Positions 54,073 to 63,291 of a stretch of DNA of 64,000 nucleotides are shown one piece after another. The translations under genes were made by a program, and so were the position numbers. The notes below the pieces were generated by a model. It made no database searches. It had not been told where the DNA came from and was given only the letters and a program-made list of their open reading frames with translations. The stretch is taken from contig NZ_CP017942.1 in NCBI RefSeq assembly GCF_002764115.1, forward strand, positions 469,426-533,425, read 5' to 3'. The first letter of the stretch is position 1. The number at the start of each line of letters is the position of its first letter. The stretch comes from Phyllobacterium zundukense. GTDB taxonomy: Bacteria > Pseudomonadota > Alphaproteobacteria > Rhizobiales > Rhizobiaceae.

Positions 54073-54681
54073 TCAATCACGGGATTTGTCGACGCTGTAA
54101 GATCGAGCACGGACACGCCCGCTGGTCATATCGCGCTTGCCAACCCGAAGATCCTTATCTTCTTTGAGGTCAGGTATTGCCTCATCGACGTCGTCCGGAG
54201 TTTCGTTCCCCGAAGCACTGGCGACGCCTGCCATTCCCGAAATCTTTGGATCCCCGGTGCGATCATACTCAGCCGGTGCCAGGTCCTCGATTGCTGGTGG
54301 CGACCAACCTTCGGAGCGCCAGGACGCAGCACGTTCATCGATGTCTACGCTGCCTTCATCGTCAAGAATATCGAGCGCTATATCCGACAGTTCGGCAGCT
54401 ACACCAGTCACCGTGACCAGGTAGCCGCCACGCCGAAGCCCCTCGGAATAGACCTCTCGCTCAGCACTCGGCAAGAAGAAGTCACCCAGCGATTCCCAAA
54501 AGCCCTTGTTGTCATCGCTCGATCTTGCTTCCGGGCTGACAGCATCGTCGCCCTCGACCAGGCGAACGCTATCTCGACCAATTCCCGCATCAACTAGACG
54601 CTGCACAGCTCTTTCCGCCATTTCGCGATCTTCATAAAAAGCAGTTAATGTGTTCGAAGGGGTTGAGTTGTGGTCACTCAT
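54073..54681 (-). CDS. General stress protein 17M-like, copy 2
   Basis: 202 residues, the same as the protein at 34478 except for about four residues (for example DVDEAIPD for DVDETIPD and a final SVDKSRD for SVGKSRE). Same 17M domain, same truncated DUF2382 start. Its frame is intact although the kinase genes further along this copy are broken, and its EcfG-type promoter and terminator are present. Confidence 0.75.
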   Translation of the reverse strand: MSDHNSTPSNTLTAFYEDREMAERAVQRLVDAGIGRDSVRLVEGDDAVSPEARSSDDNKGFWESLGDFFLPSAEREVYSEGLRRGGYLVTVTGVAAELSDIALDILDDEGSVDIDERAASWRSEGWSPPAIEDLAPAEYDRTGDPKISGMAGVASASGNETPDDVDEAIPDLKEDKDLRVGKRDMTSGRVRARSYSVDKSRD

Positions 54682-54802
54682 TTTGGCGTCTCCTCATTGT
54701 TGGGTTTTGAAACGCTGGTTATTGCGAGCTGCCTCGATACGCTTAGAAACCGCACAATTCTGCGGTGTATTCCTAGGTCATCGCACACCAGGCCGTCTGA
54801 TC

Positions 54803-54827
54803 AACAAACGGCTTCAGTGATGGTTCC
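54803..54827 (-). promoter_or_regulatory. EcfG-type promoter of the 17M-like gene, copy 2
   Basis: GGAAC (54827-54823) with TT after 18 bases on the minus strand; same as 35208-35232. Confidence 0.45.
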
Positions 54828-54912
54828 GGCAAGGAGCCAAAATATTAGTTCGGAGGGCAAATGCACGGCTAGCGACAGTTCGTGGTCCTGTCGAGCTTCA
54901 ATCGTGATCATG

Positions 54913-54938
54913 GGAACTAAGTTCTGATAAGATGCGTT
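54913..54938 (+). promoter_or_regulatory. EcfG-type promoter, orphaned in copy 2
   Basis: GGAAC, 17 bases, CGTT, as at 35323-35348. Its original target (46-aa gene) is deleted here, so it would now transcribe the ~100-bp element and antisense of the tiny genes. Confidence 0.5.
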
Positions 54939-54960
54939 GCTGATTAAGGTAATGTCAGCT

Positions 54961-55063
54961 GTGTCAACCGGACATGATGGCAGGACGGACAAGGGAGTTT
55001 TTCCGGTTTCCGATCTTGGCCAACGAAATGGCAGGCGAGCGTCTATCCCATCCGGCTGACATT
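54961..55063. repeat. Dispersed ~100-bp element, copy 2
   Basis: The most complete copy (103 bases): begins GTGTCAACCGG and ends CCGGCTGACATT, so the ends are inverted repeats (TGTCA, then A or G, then CCGG). See 35371-35466 and 59805-59908. Confidence 0.7.
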
Positions 55064-55266
55064 GCTTCAACATTAAACAGGATTGTCGTGACGAAGAAGA
55101 GTATGAAGAGAACAATGACGACTGCTCCGACCAGCCCAGATCAGGGTGTTCAGGAGGTGCTCCTTGTCTCCAACTGTGCGCTTCGTAAGAGTAATTCCAG
55201 GATAAATCGCATCCGACATCCACCCGAATCGTACGGGCAGCGAGCCAATCACCTGGAGGGCGTTGC

Positions 55267-55353
55267 TCAATACCAGCGTCCACGGCCGTACCAGCCGCCT
55301 CCGCCCAGCAGAAATACAATAAGAACTATGATAAGAAGTGTGGTGAGATCCAT
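55267..55353 (-). CDS. 28-aa membrane peptide, DUF3309-like, copy 2
   Basis: Same 28 residues as 36175-36261 by translation (MDLTTLLIIVLIVFLLGGGG, WYGRGRWY), with synonymous change only, the same GGAG ribosome site and the same perfect EcfG-type promoter (55439-55463). Retention of the frame amid decay supports function. Confidence 0.6.
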   Translation of the reverse strand: MDLTTLLIIVLIVFLLGGGGWYGRGRWY

Positions 55354-55438
55354 GTTGCGTCTCCTGCGAGTGCTTTCGGCCATCTTCGCCGCTCCTGCCC
55401 CGAACAGGGCATCATCCTACAGCACTCTGACCTCGCTC

Positions 55439-55463
55439 AACGTTCCGCGCCGCTTATTGTTCC
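55439..55463 (-). promoter_or_regulatory. EcfG-type promoter, perfect match, copy 2
   Basis: GGAAC-N16-CGTT on the minus strand toward the 28-aa peptide; same as 36344-36368. Confidence 0.65.
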
Positions 55464-55666
55464 ATGGAACGATCGGAGATCGCTTGAACGAGCGCATGCA
55501 AGGCAAGCCAATTTAATGTTAAGATGAGTAACGACATTCGCGTTTCGTGCTAGAATGGACAAGAGATCTGGCCCCTACAAAGGTGTTTGGTTCCTCTGCG
55601 AAGAATGTCCATCTCGCTATAACATCACATCCTGGCGTTGGTTGCCCAACAAGATCGAGCTTTGAC

Positions 55667-56722
55667 ATGCCGACAATAACAATCAAGTCCGAAGAACAGA
55701 AGGACGCTGAAGCCGATGTTGAGCGTGTTCATGACGACCTCGGTCCATTCGTCGTTGGCCGCCGAAACGACGCGAATGGCGATGGTGTTTACCAACGCGA
55801 CGGAACCCGGCAATCCGATAATTTTTGCCAATGACAGCTTTCTTTCTCTGACCGGGTACGATCGGGACGAAGTGCTCGGTCAAAGTTTCAACTTTCTGAT
55901 GGCACACGCCTCCGATGCTCAATCGCTGGCAACGATTGCATCCGAATTTGAGGGCAATTCGGCAGGGGATCGGAAATTCGCTACCGCCCGCAAGGACGGC
56001 AGCGAATTCTGGGCAGCAATCTTCATTAGCCCGGTTCGGGATGAACGCGGGGACGTTGTCCAGCATTTTGCCTCCTTCGCTGATCTCACCCAACACAGGG
56101 AGGAGGAAGCTCACTCCAGGAGGCTCATTGACGAACTGAACCATCGCGTCAAAAACACCCTGTCGACGGTGCAATCGATTGTCTGGCAGGTCTTGCGGGC
56201 AACGTCTGATCCCAAGGCAATTCGAGACGCCATCGAGTCGCGTCTATCGGCGCTATCCCGCTCACACGACTTGTTGACCCGCAAGAATTGGGAAAGCGCG
56301 GGGTTGCTCGATGTGGTCAACGATGCCTTGGAACCATTCGCGGTCACGGTGGTCGGGCACAGCGCATTGTGATTTCGGGCGAGAACATCCTTTTCCCGCC
56401 AAAAGCAAACCTTGGCCCTTGGCATTGCGTTCAACGAACTTGCGACCAATGCCGTGAAGTATGGTGCGTTTTCCAATGGCGCTGGATCAGTGCTGATCGA
56501 TGGAAGATCGAGTCAACGCCGCAGGGCGGCCGGCTGATCCTGATCTGGCAGGAGAAGGACGGCCCGCCTGTTGCCACACCCTCACATAAAGGCTTTGGCT
56601 CGCGCATGATCGAGAGCGGTCTGGCCCAGGAACTGGAAGGCGCGGTGCACCTCGACTATCGGCCAGACGGCGTGGTCTGCACGATCAACATTCCCGCGCC
56701 ACGAGGTGCTCGTGGAGGATAA
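55667..56722 (+). pseudogene. PAS-HWE histidine kinase, frameshifted copy
   Basis: Second copy of the kinase at 36568. Single-base changes in length include an extra G near 55765, a lost G and gained C that cancel around 55968-55988, a lost G near 56348 (stop shortly after the phospho-His helix) and others near 56406 and 56500. The PAS domain and the HRVKN helix still read well, the ATPase domain does not stay in frame. Confidence 0.8.
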
Positions 56723-57111
56723 CTTGCTTCCGGCCGCCGCGTCCTCGTGATTGAAGGATGAAATGCTGATCCTTATGATGATTGAAGACATGCTGGCCGA
56801 CCTCGGATGCGAGTCCGTGACCTCGGCCGCCACCATCGATCAGGCCATTGCCCTGATCGATGCGCAAGTGTTCGACGCTGCCATGTTGGATATGAATCTC
56901 AATGGCAAGAACAGCCGAGCTGTAGCCGACGCGCTCGCCGCGCATGGTGTTCCGTTTGTCTTTTCCACCGGCAACAGCGTCCACGATGTTTGGGACGGCT
57001 TACAACGGCCATGCTGTTCTTAGAAAACCGTTCAGCAATGACGATCTGGTCGATATGCTTACACGTCTTCTCTCTTCGAATGGCGTTGCCATCCCGGGTA
57101 CTTTCCTGACG
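56706..57111 (+). pseudogene. Receiver-domain response regulator, frameshifted copy
   Basis: Copy of 37607-38008 with a lost T near 56730, a gained A near 56756 and two insertions near 57000-57006, so the acidic start, the LDMNLNG site and the RKPF end are in different frames. Confidence 0.8.
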
Positions 57112-57260
57112 ACTCCGGGACGTATAGAGTTTGGTCAGTCTTGCGTGTGATTGGGACGGAGCACGCAGAATCATCTAACTTAGTGCATGCTGCATTTACT
57201 GAGCGAGAATTCAGCAGAATATCGAGACGATCTACGTCGCGGGAAACTTAAGAGGCGGAT

Positions 57261-58122
57261 CTACGTCTCTGCCAGAAACTGCAGGAGTTCACGCGCGAGT
57301 TCTTCTGGCGCTTCCTCCGCTACGTGGTGTCCGCAATCAATCCACGCCCACGCAAGGTAGTCGTCCATGGCCGCCAAACATCAGAACGTTGCCATAGAGC
57401 TGTTCAAGGTCATCCTGGAGCGACCACAAGACAAGTGTTGGACACACGATACGACGCCCTGCCAGTCCGGTCTGCTTCATCATGCTCGCGGTCGATGCCG
57501 AGGCCAGCCCGATAATCCTCGATCATTGTATGAACCGTTGCAGGGTCGTTTATGGCCGCCCGATAATCCGCGTAAGCTTCCGCCCCATTTGTTCCACCGA
57601 GCCTCCATACCACGTGTCCGGATCAGCGAGGATGGCGCGCTCGGGCTTTTCGGGTTGGGCGAAGAAAAACCAGTGCCACCAAGCTGTGGCGAAGCGGCTG
57701 TCGCAGCGCTCCAGTGCCTCGATGATCGGGCACACCATCCAGTATGGCAAGATGGGAGACCGAGTTCGGATGATCCATGGCAGTGCGAAAAGCGGTGTAG
57801 CTCCGCGTCGTGGCCCACGACAGCAAAGCGATCGAAACCCAATTTGCGCATCAGCACCACGCTGTCCCATGCCTTGGCGCGCTTTGGATGAACCGGAATG
57901 GTCATGAGTGTCTGCGGGTTTGGAGGATTGGCCGAAGCCGCGCAGATCAGGACAAACCACTGTGTGAGTCTTCGCCAGCAGCGGCGCAACACGATGCCAG
58001 GTGACATGGGTGCGGGGGTGGCCATGCAACAGCAGGACCGGAGGTCCGGAGCCGCCATGGCGGACGCGGAGGTTCGCCTCTGGTAACTCGATAGTCTCCA
58101 AATCAAAGCCCTCGAATATCAT
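57261..58122 (-). pseudogene. Haloacetate dehalogenase-like alpha/beta hydrolase, frameshifted
   Basis: Starts MIFEGFDLETIELPEANLRV at 58122, then GGSGPPVLLLHGHPRTHVTW, HTVVCPDLRGFGQSSKPADT, MRKLGFDRFAVVGHD (nucleophile Asp elbow GHD), MDHPNSVSHLAILDGVP, WHWFFFAQPEKPE and GHHVAEEAPEELARELLQFL with the His, ending at 57261. All family blocks occur in order but in changing frames (at least four shifts). The intact parent would be a fluoroacetate/haloacetate dehalogenase-type hydrolase of ~290 residues. Confidence 0.75.
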
Positions 58123-58310
58123 GTTGCAACTTTCTAAAAGCCTCTTTCGAAGCGGGAAACACAAAAGCATCCCGGCTTGGAGAAAAGCGAGAGGTAGTCT
58201 GCCGCCGTGCAGATGCGCGCTCGATTCATATCGTGCTCTGTGTCCGCGATGGTAGCGACCTCGCGTCGGTTTAACCATCCATTACGGTATGCGTCCGCCA
58301 GTCCGGTATT

Positions 58311-59576
58311 TCAACCCTGGCTTCGTTCAAGATGCCGCATGACTGGTGTCACAGCGATGCCGTGGAGTATCACGGATACCAAAACGACGAAGCGACACGG
58401 TCACCCACAAGAATATCAGGTTTGTCGAACGCGGCATGACCCGTTGCATAGGCAACGTAGTAAAATGATCCAAGACCACGGATGCCGAAGACCGCTATGA
58501 CCGCTTTTTCCTTTCCTGGGATCTGGCTTCCAATCAAGCCAAACCACCCCGCCACCGGACGAACGAGAAAGATGACCAGCATTGCCACTATGCCCACTCT
58601 CCAGTCGAACGCGTGGAAAACAGACCCTTCCCGATGGCCGCTCCGAAACACACAAGTACGACCATCATCAAAAGCCGCTCGATCTGTTCGGCAAAATCGT
58701 GAAGGTTTGCGTGATAGCCGCTTTCCCGTTCAGCGGCTCGGAGCGTCAGGGCAGTAACGAACACCCCGACAAAGCCATAACCATGAGCCATCTCTATCAG
58801 ACCGTAACTCAGGCATGTGATACCCAGCACGACAAAATCCGTCGCCAGTCCGCGCGAGTTTTGCTCGTCTCGGCAGGTGAAACGTCAAGACACCCAGAAC
58901 CTTTCCTGTCAGCCATCCTAACCCGACACCTGCGGCGAGCCTCCAAACCACATCGACGAGCAGCCAGTCGCGGAACCACGGCTCGCCCCGTTTGGGTTGC
59001 GAGCGCAACAGCGATGGCTAGATGCACGAAGGGGAAACTCAACCCGTCGTTGAGACCCGCTTCCGGAAGTCAGGGAGAACCGCACTTCTCCTTCTTCGCC
59101 CGATTGCGGCGGGCCAACCTGAATGTCGCTGGCAAGAACGGGGTCCGTTGGTGCCAGTGCAGAGCCAAGCAAAAGCGCAGATGCCAATCCGAGACCAAGG
59201 AAGCTCCAGCCGAGAAAAGCGATTGCAACAATCGTCAGGGCATCGAGATGGCAAGCAGACGCCATGTGGTCATTCCAGTTCTGCCAACTCAGCGGCCTGT
59301 CGATTTTAAGTCCCGCTCCCATCAGCGATATGATGACAACAAACTCCGTCACCTTCTCGTAATGTAACGGCTATCGAGGAGGATGGAGCCGACGATCGTC
59401 GACAGAGGAGTCCAGACAAATAGCGTTCCGAAGGCGATGCATATGATAGGCAACGACAGCGGAAACTCCTTCAGCACCATTGGCAGCCATGCTGTGAGCA
59501 ATACCACGAGGCCAAACAATGCAAGAAGGATGACATATGTGTCGATGGCATGCCTATAATTTTTTCGTGGGCCCAT
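58311..59576 (-). pseudogene. Cation:proton antiporter (CPA1, NhaP-like), frameshifted
   Basis: Pieces in order: YVILLALFGLVVLLTAWLPM (helix 1), FVVIISLMGAGLKIDRPLSW, FLGWSFLGLGLASALLLGSA, LAPTDPVLASDIQVGP (TDP motif of the ion site), FSLTSEAGLNDG-type motif, VGLGWLTGKVLGVLTFHLPR, YGLIEMAHGYGFVGVFVTAL, VGIVAMLVIFLVRPVAGWFG and GLGSFYYVAYATGHA. At least four frame shifts over ~420 residues. Confidence 0.75.
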
Positions 59577-59804
59577 GATGTCAGGGATACTATGAAGCTC
59601 ATAAAGATCAGAAATCCGTCACCGCTGATAGAAGTAAAAAATTAAAACGACGATCGCTGCACAACCGCGCACAGCCCTGGTCTCTTTCGGGCGACCAATA
59701 GGCAGCACAAATCATTATCAATAAAGGTTTCGTGTGCACGTTTCGCAGGAAATGAGATGGAACCCCTTCCCAGCACGTGCGTTTCGGATGAGACAATGTG
59801 GGCC

Positions 59805-59908
59805 GTGTCAACCGGACATGATGGCATGACGGACAGGAGAGTTTATCCGGTTTCCGATCCCTGGCCAACGAAACGGCAGGCGAGCGTCTATCCCATCCGG
59901 CCGGCATT
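59805..59908. repeat. Dispersed ~100-bp element, copy 3
   Basis: About 90% like the copies at 35371 and 54961 (GTGTCAACCGGACATGATGG, then GCAGGCGAGCGTCTATCCCA). It is outside the segmental duplication, which shows the element spreads on its own. Confidence 0.65.
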
Positions 59909-60107
59909 GTCGTTCAGGGCGTATCTCGCGATGAAGGTGCCCCGGTCGATGACCAGGCAAATGGATGCGCAATGAGATTCTCAATCTGCCCGATGGCTTG
60001 GTCCCGCGCTATTGTCCGCGTGCGATTTCTGGCCTGAGACTGAAAACAAAATAGGAACATTCTTGGCAGCAGTTCGTTTCTTCCTTATGACCAAGGAGGC
60101 GGTGTTT

Positions 60108-60322
60108 TCAGGCCACGGCTTTGAGTTCGGGCTTTGCGGCGTAGGCCCACGGCAGCAGGTCGTCGATCTGGCTATTTGGATGCCCGTTGACGATCCTGGT
60201 GAGGACGTCTGAGAGATAGGCCAGCGGCTCGACATCGTTGAGCTTGGCGGTTTCGGATGAGCGATGCGATGGTCGCCCAGTGTTCGGCCCCGGTCAGCTT
60301 TTTACGCGCGTTGACCGAAGAC
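60108..60322 (-). pseudogene. IS66-family transposase (TnpC) C-terminal fragment
   Basis: Minus strand reads LTGAEHWATIASLIRN, and after a shift AKLNDVEPLAYLSDVLTRIV, NGHPNSQIDDLLPWAYAAKP, ELKAVA, stop at 60108: the standard end of IS66 transposases. The rest of the element is not found. Confidence 0.75.
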
Positions 60323-60340
60323 AGGCTTGCTCGTAGATGA

Positions 60341-61382
60341 TTACAGCGTCGCCAACTGTCGATTAGAAACCGGAGACGTCTGCGCTTCCCTTATTGCAAG
60401 CTTGCCTTCCAGCGATGAAATCACACTTTCTGCAAAGTTGGTTTTATACATTTCCGACATGTGAAAAAGCCCTCCTGGATGAAGACATTTATCTCGAGAA
60501 TTTTGTCACCACAATATCCGAGACCAACCAGAACATTCCGTCCTGTATGAGCTTTGGTCGCACCATTTCGGCCACTGACAGGATAGCCTGCTAATAGCCA
60601 CAGTCTCGGCAGTGCCTGCGACATGGATGTTCGAGCGCACTTCACCCTCTGCCGGCACACGGCGCATAACTGCATACTTGCCGTCGCGTTCCAAGGGTAG
60701 TCCATTCATCATAAACAATCGGATATCACCCGCCTTGGCTCCGGCAGGTAGCTTTGCGCGATCAGGTAACCTTCCCCACTGATGGCCTCGAAAATCTGGT
60801 TGAGGTTGGAATCCTTGGGCGAGTTGATCTTGAAAACGTTTTTGCCGCCAGATCCTTGCAAAGGCTTAACGATCGCGCCCTTCGGTTGTTGCTCGATGAA
60901 ATCGCGGATCTCTTCGATACTTTTGGAAATTAGCGTCACCGTCGCACAGCTTCCGGGAAGTCCTGGAAATAAAGCTTGTTCTGAGCCAGCGCGAGACCGT
61001 CCGGATCGTTGACGACCAGTACTCCGCGTTCGGATGCAACACGACCGAACATGGCACCGACGTGTGCTGCCCACGGCCGCTCCGCAGCGTCCAAAGACGG
61101 GTCGTTGCGCAGGAAAATGACGTCAAGATCGCCGACATCGATCGTTTTGATATTGGTCTTGTCGCCTTGCAGGTCTTTGTGAAATGTTTCCGGCTTTTTG
61201 TATTTCGCGCCTGGCAGCGCTGTGGCACGCACCAAGAGGGTGTTGTCGGCACGCAGCACGAAATCGCCAGGCGTGAGGTAGTAAATTTCGTGCCCCCGGC
61301 TGAGGGCTGCGAAAGCAAGCAATGTGGTCGTGTAGCGCGGCGTCTCCCCTTCGATAGAGTTGACAAAGAATGCGATGCGCAT
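60341..61382 (-). pseudogene. Glutathione-synthetase/RimK-like ATP-grasp ligase, frameshifted
   Basis: Starts MRIAFFVNSIEGETPRYTTT at 61382; continues LDVIFLRNDPSLDAAERPWA, then PKGAIVKPLQGSGGKNVFKI (ATP-grasp glycine-rich loop), EGYLIAQSYLPE, DIRLFMMNGLPLERDGKYAV, MRRVPAEGEVRSNIHVAGTA and DKILEINVF with the metal-binding Asn, in several frames; the stop is at 60341. About 345 residues when joined. It lies 21 bases after the QEGLA gene and completes a three-gene set with it. ATP-grasp ligases of this class join a carboxylate to an amine; the substrate is not glutathione by necessity. Confidence 0.7.
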
Positions 61383-61403
61383 GGTGTCGCCCCCTGACAG
61401 TTG

Positions 61404-63291
61404 TTATGAATGTGCAATCATTTTGATGGGCGATAAACCCGAGCGGGCCTTTTCAAGCCGTTTCTTGGCCTGCGGATGCGTAAGAAAAGCTGGCCTTAGA
61501 ACCGGTGCCCTAAGTAGACCGCGGGTATTCAGTTCCTGCATAACACCAAAATGAGACACAGCTATCTTCCCCATCCAGAAGGGATCGAGCGAACCGCCCT
61601 TGGCCAGATGGGCAAGCACTTCAAGCAGGCCCCGCAGATAAATTGCATCTTTTGCGAGGCCTCCTCCCCGATATAGTCTCAGCGTCAAATTAAAAGCTGA
61701 GTTTTTGGCAAAGCCGTGTTCTCGTACCATCGCATTATATACCTCTTGGAACGAGGCCCCTTCTAGCATCGCCGTGCAAGCGACAACGCGGGCTGCAATG
61801 AGGCGCAATCGTCCTGTGCTCATGCCGCCGACCAGATACTCGGCGAATACCGCCAGCCCTTCCTGTGCGCCCTCATACCCTGCGAGACCCAAGCGAAACA
61901 GCCTTAGGCCCTGAGCCGATCCATTGAAATACGTAAGTAAGTGCACACCGATTTCGTGACTGAGCAATGCCTTCAATCGAGCTTTCGCCACGCTTGTGCT
62001 GCGGGAAATAAGCAAACGGTCACCCACGACCATCAGGCCCGCTGGCAGATCATCCCGTAGTTCGACCTTAGCTTCGAATTCAGGATACTGGCTTCGGTAC
62101 CTCTCGATCATGTCCCGCGCCCTCTGTTCTACAACGCGGCAGTCGGCGCTTCCGCCTTGGTCTTCGTCTGCAACACTCTCAGTTTGTGCCAGGATGTCTT
62201 TTGCCACTGTAAGCAAATTTGGCTCAACTCGGCCATAGAGCGCTCGGCTCATCTCCACAAAGCGCGGCGTTCCAATGCGGAGAGCATCGAAAATTGCAAA
62301 TCGAGTTCCTGCTGCTTTTCGCGGTAGAGTTTGAAAAGAACGGGATCTTCGAAGCGGTCGAATGAGATAGAGAAAAGCTTTTTCTTTTCGAGGTCCACAT
62401 GCCACGGTTAGCGGGCCTGTAGAGCAGTTTTGGCGCTCGTTTGAAACCATTTGCTTTGAATTTCTTGCCACGCCGCGTCGGCGTTGATCGGCGTGACCGC
62501 CAGCAAGAAATCAAACGTCCCCGCGATTTCTGCGATGCTTCGGTCGGCCCGGTCGACGGCGTCTACAAAGGGCTTTCCCGCCCGAGAGCGCGATGGGTCG
62601 GAAGGTCGAAAGTATTCTTGGCCTTGAGGAATGCGGCGACCGCCTGCAACCCGGCGTCGAAAATGTTGGCTATCACCCGTTCGCGCAAGTCAGGATAGAT
62701 GTCGTCGGTCCCGGGAATACGGTAGATCGGTGCAAAACGCCACGGTTACGCAAGGAAAGCCAATGAGCACGGCAAGATGAGCCTGCGGATCATCGTTTGA
62801 GCGAAGTTTCTCAAGTCGAGGAGACCGGAACTTGGCCTCGACGATCTCAACCGCCGCAGCAAAACCGTTCAGCGCGGCAAGGGTCTCAGGTTGATCGGTA
62901 GCGGAAAGCGTGATCTCGAAAGGTGGAAGATACGGCGCGTCCTCGCTGAGCAGCCTGTCCCTTTCAAATTCGCCAATATCCAGCACCACGAAGCCGCCGA
63001 AGCGTTCAGTCATGACACCGCCGATTGCTTCAACAACCAGCGCGGCGAAGTTCAGATCGGGTGCAATAAGGTAGGAAGCGTTTGCTGACGCAACATCCAG
63101 CGCGGCATCGTCAAAACGCCCTTCTCTTACATGTACAAAAGAAAAGGAAGCGCCCGGTCAATGTGAAGGCGCCCACCATTTTCCAAGTCGCATCGAACCG
63201 GTTTCCCGGCTTCAATTGAAGCGAGCGCCCCCTGAACAGCTATATGGTCGGCGGACTCGGCCTTGATCTTCTGCGTTTTCGCATTGCTCAT
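61404..63291 (-). pseudogene. QEGLA-motif protein (DUF1704/TIGR02421 type), frameshifted
   Basis: The joined frames give ~620 residues. Start MSNAKTQKIKAESADHIAVQ at 63291; GKPVRCDLENGGRLHIDRAL, RFGGFVVLDIGEFERDRLLS, ETLAALNGFAAAVEIVEAKF, then KANGFKRAPKLLYRP and a long clean frame: ALLSHEIGVHLLTYFNGSAQ (metalloprotease-like HExxH) and GYEGAQEGLAVFAEYLVGGM with the name-giving QEGLA. Three or four indels separate the pieces. The family is said to modulate flavohaemoglobin expression; HExxH plus a downstream Glu suggests a peptidase. Its ATG overlaps the amidohydrolase stop (ATGA). Confidence 0.75.

Larger units (their letters stand above)
53964..57111. repeat. Segmental duplication, copy 2 (decaying)
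   Basis: Collinear with 34369-38010. It has lost the 506 bases equivalent to 35502-36007 (joining the first codons of the 46-aa gene to the 24-aa gene region) and carries many one-base insertions and deletions in the kinase and receiver genes, while the 17M-like gene and its promoter remain almost identical. Confidence 0.9.
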
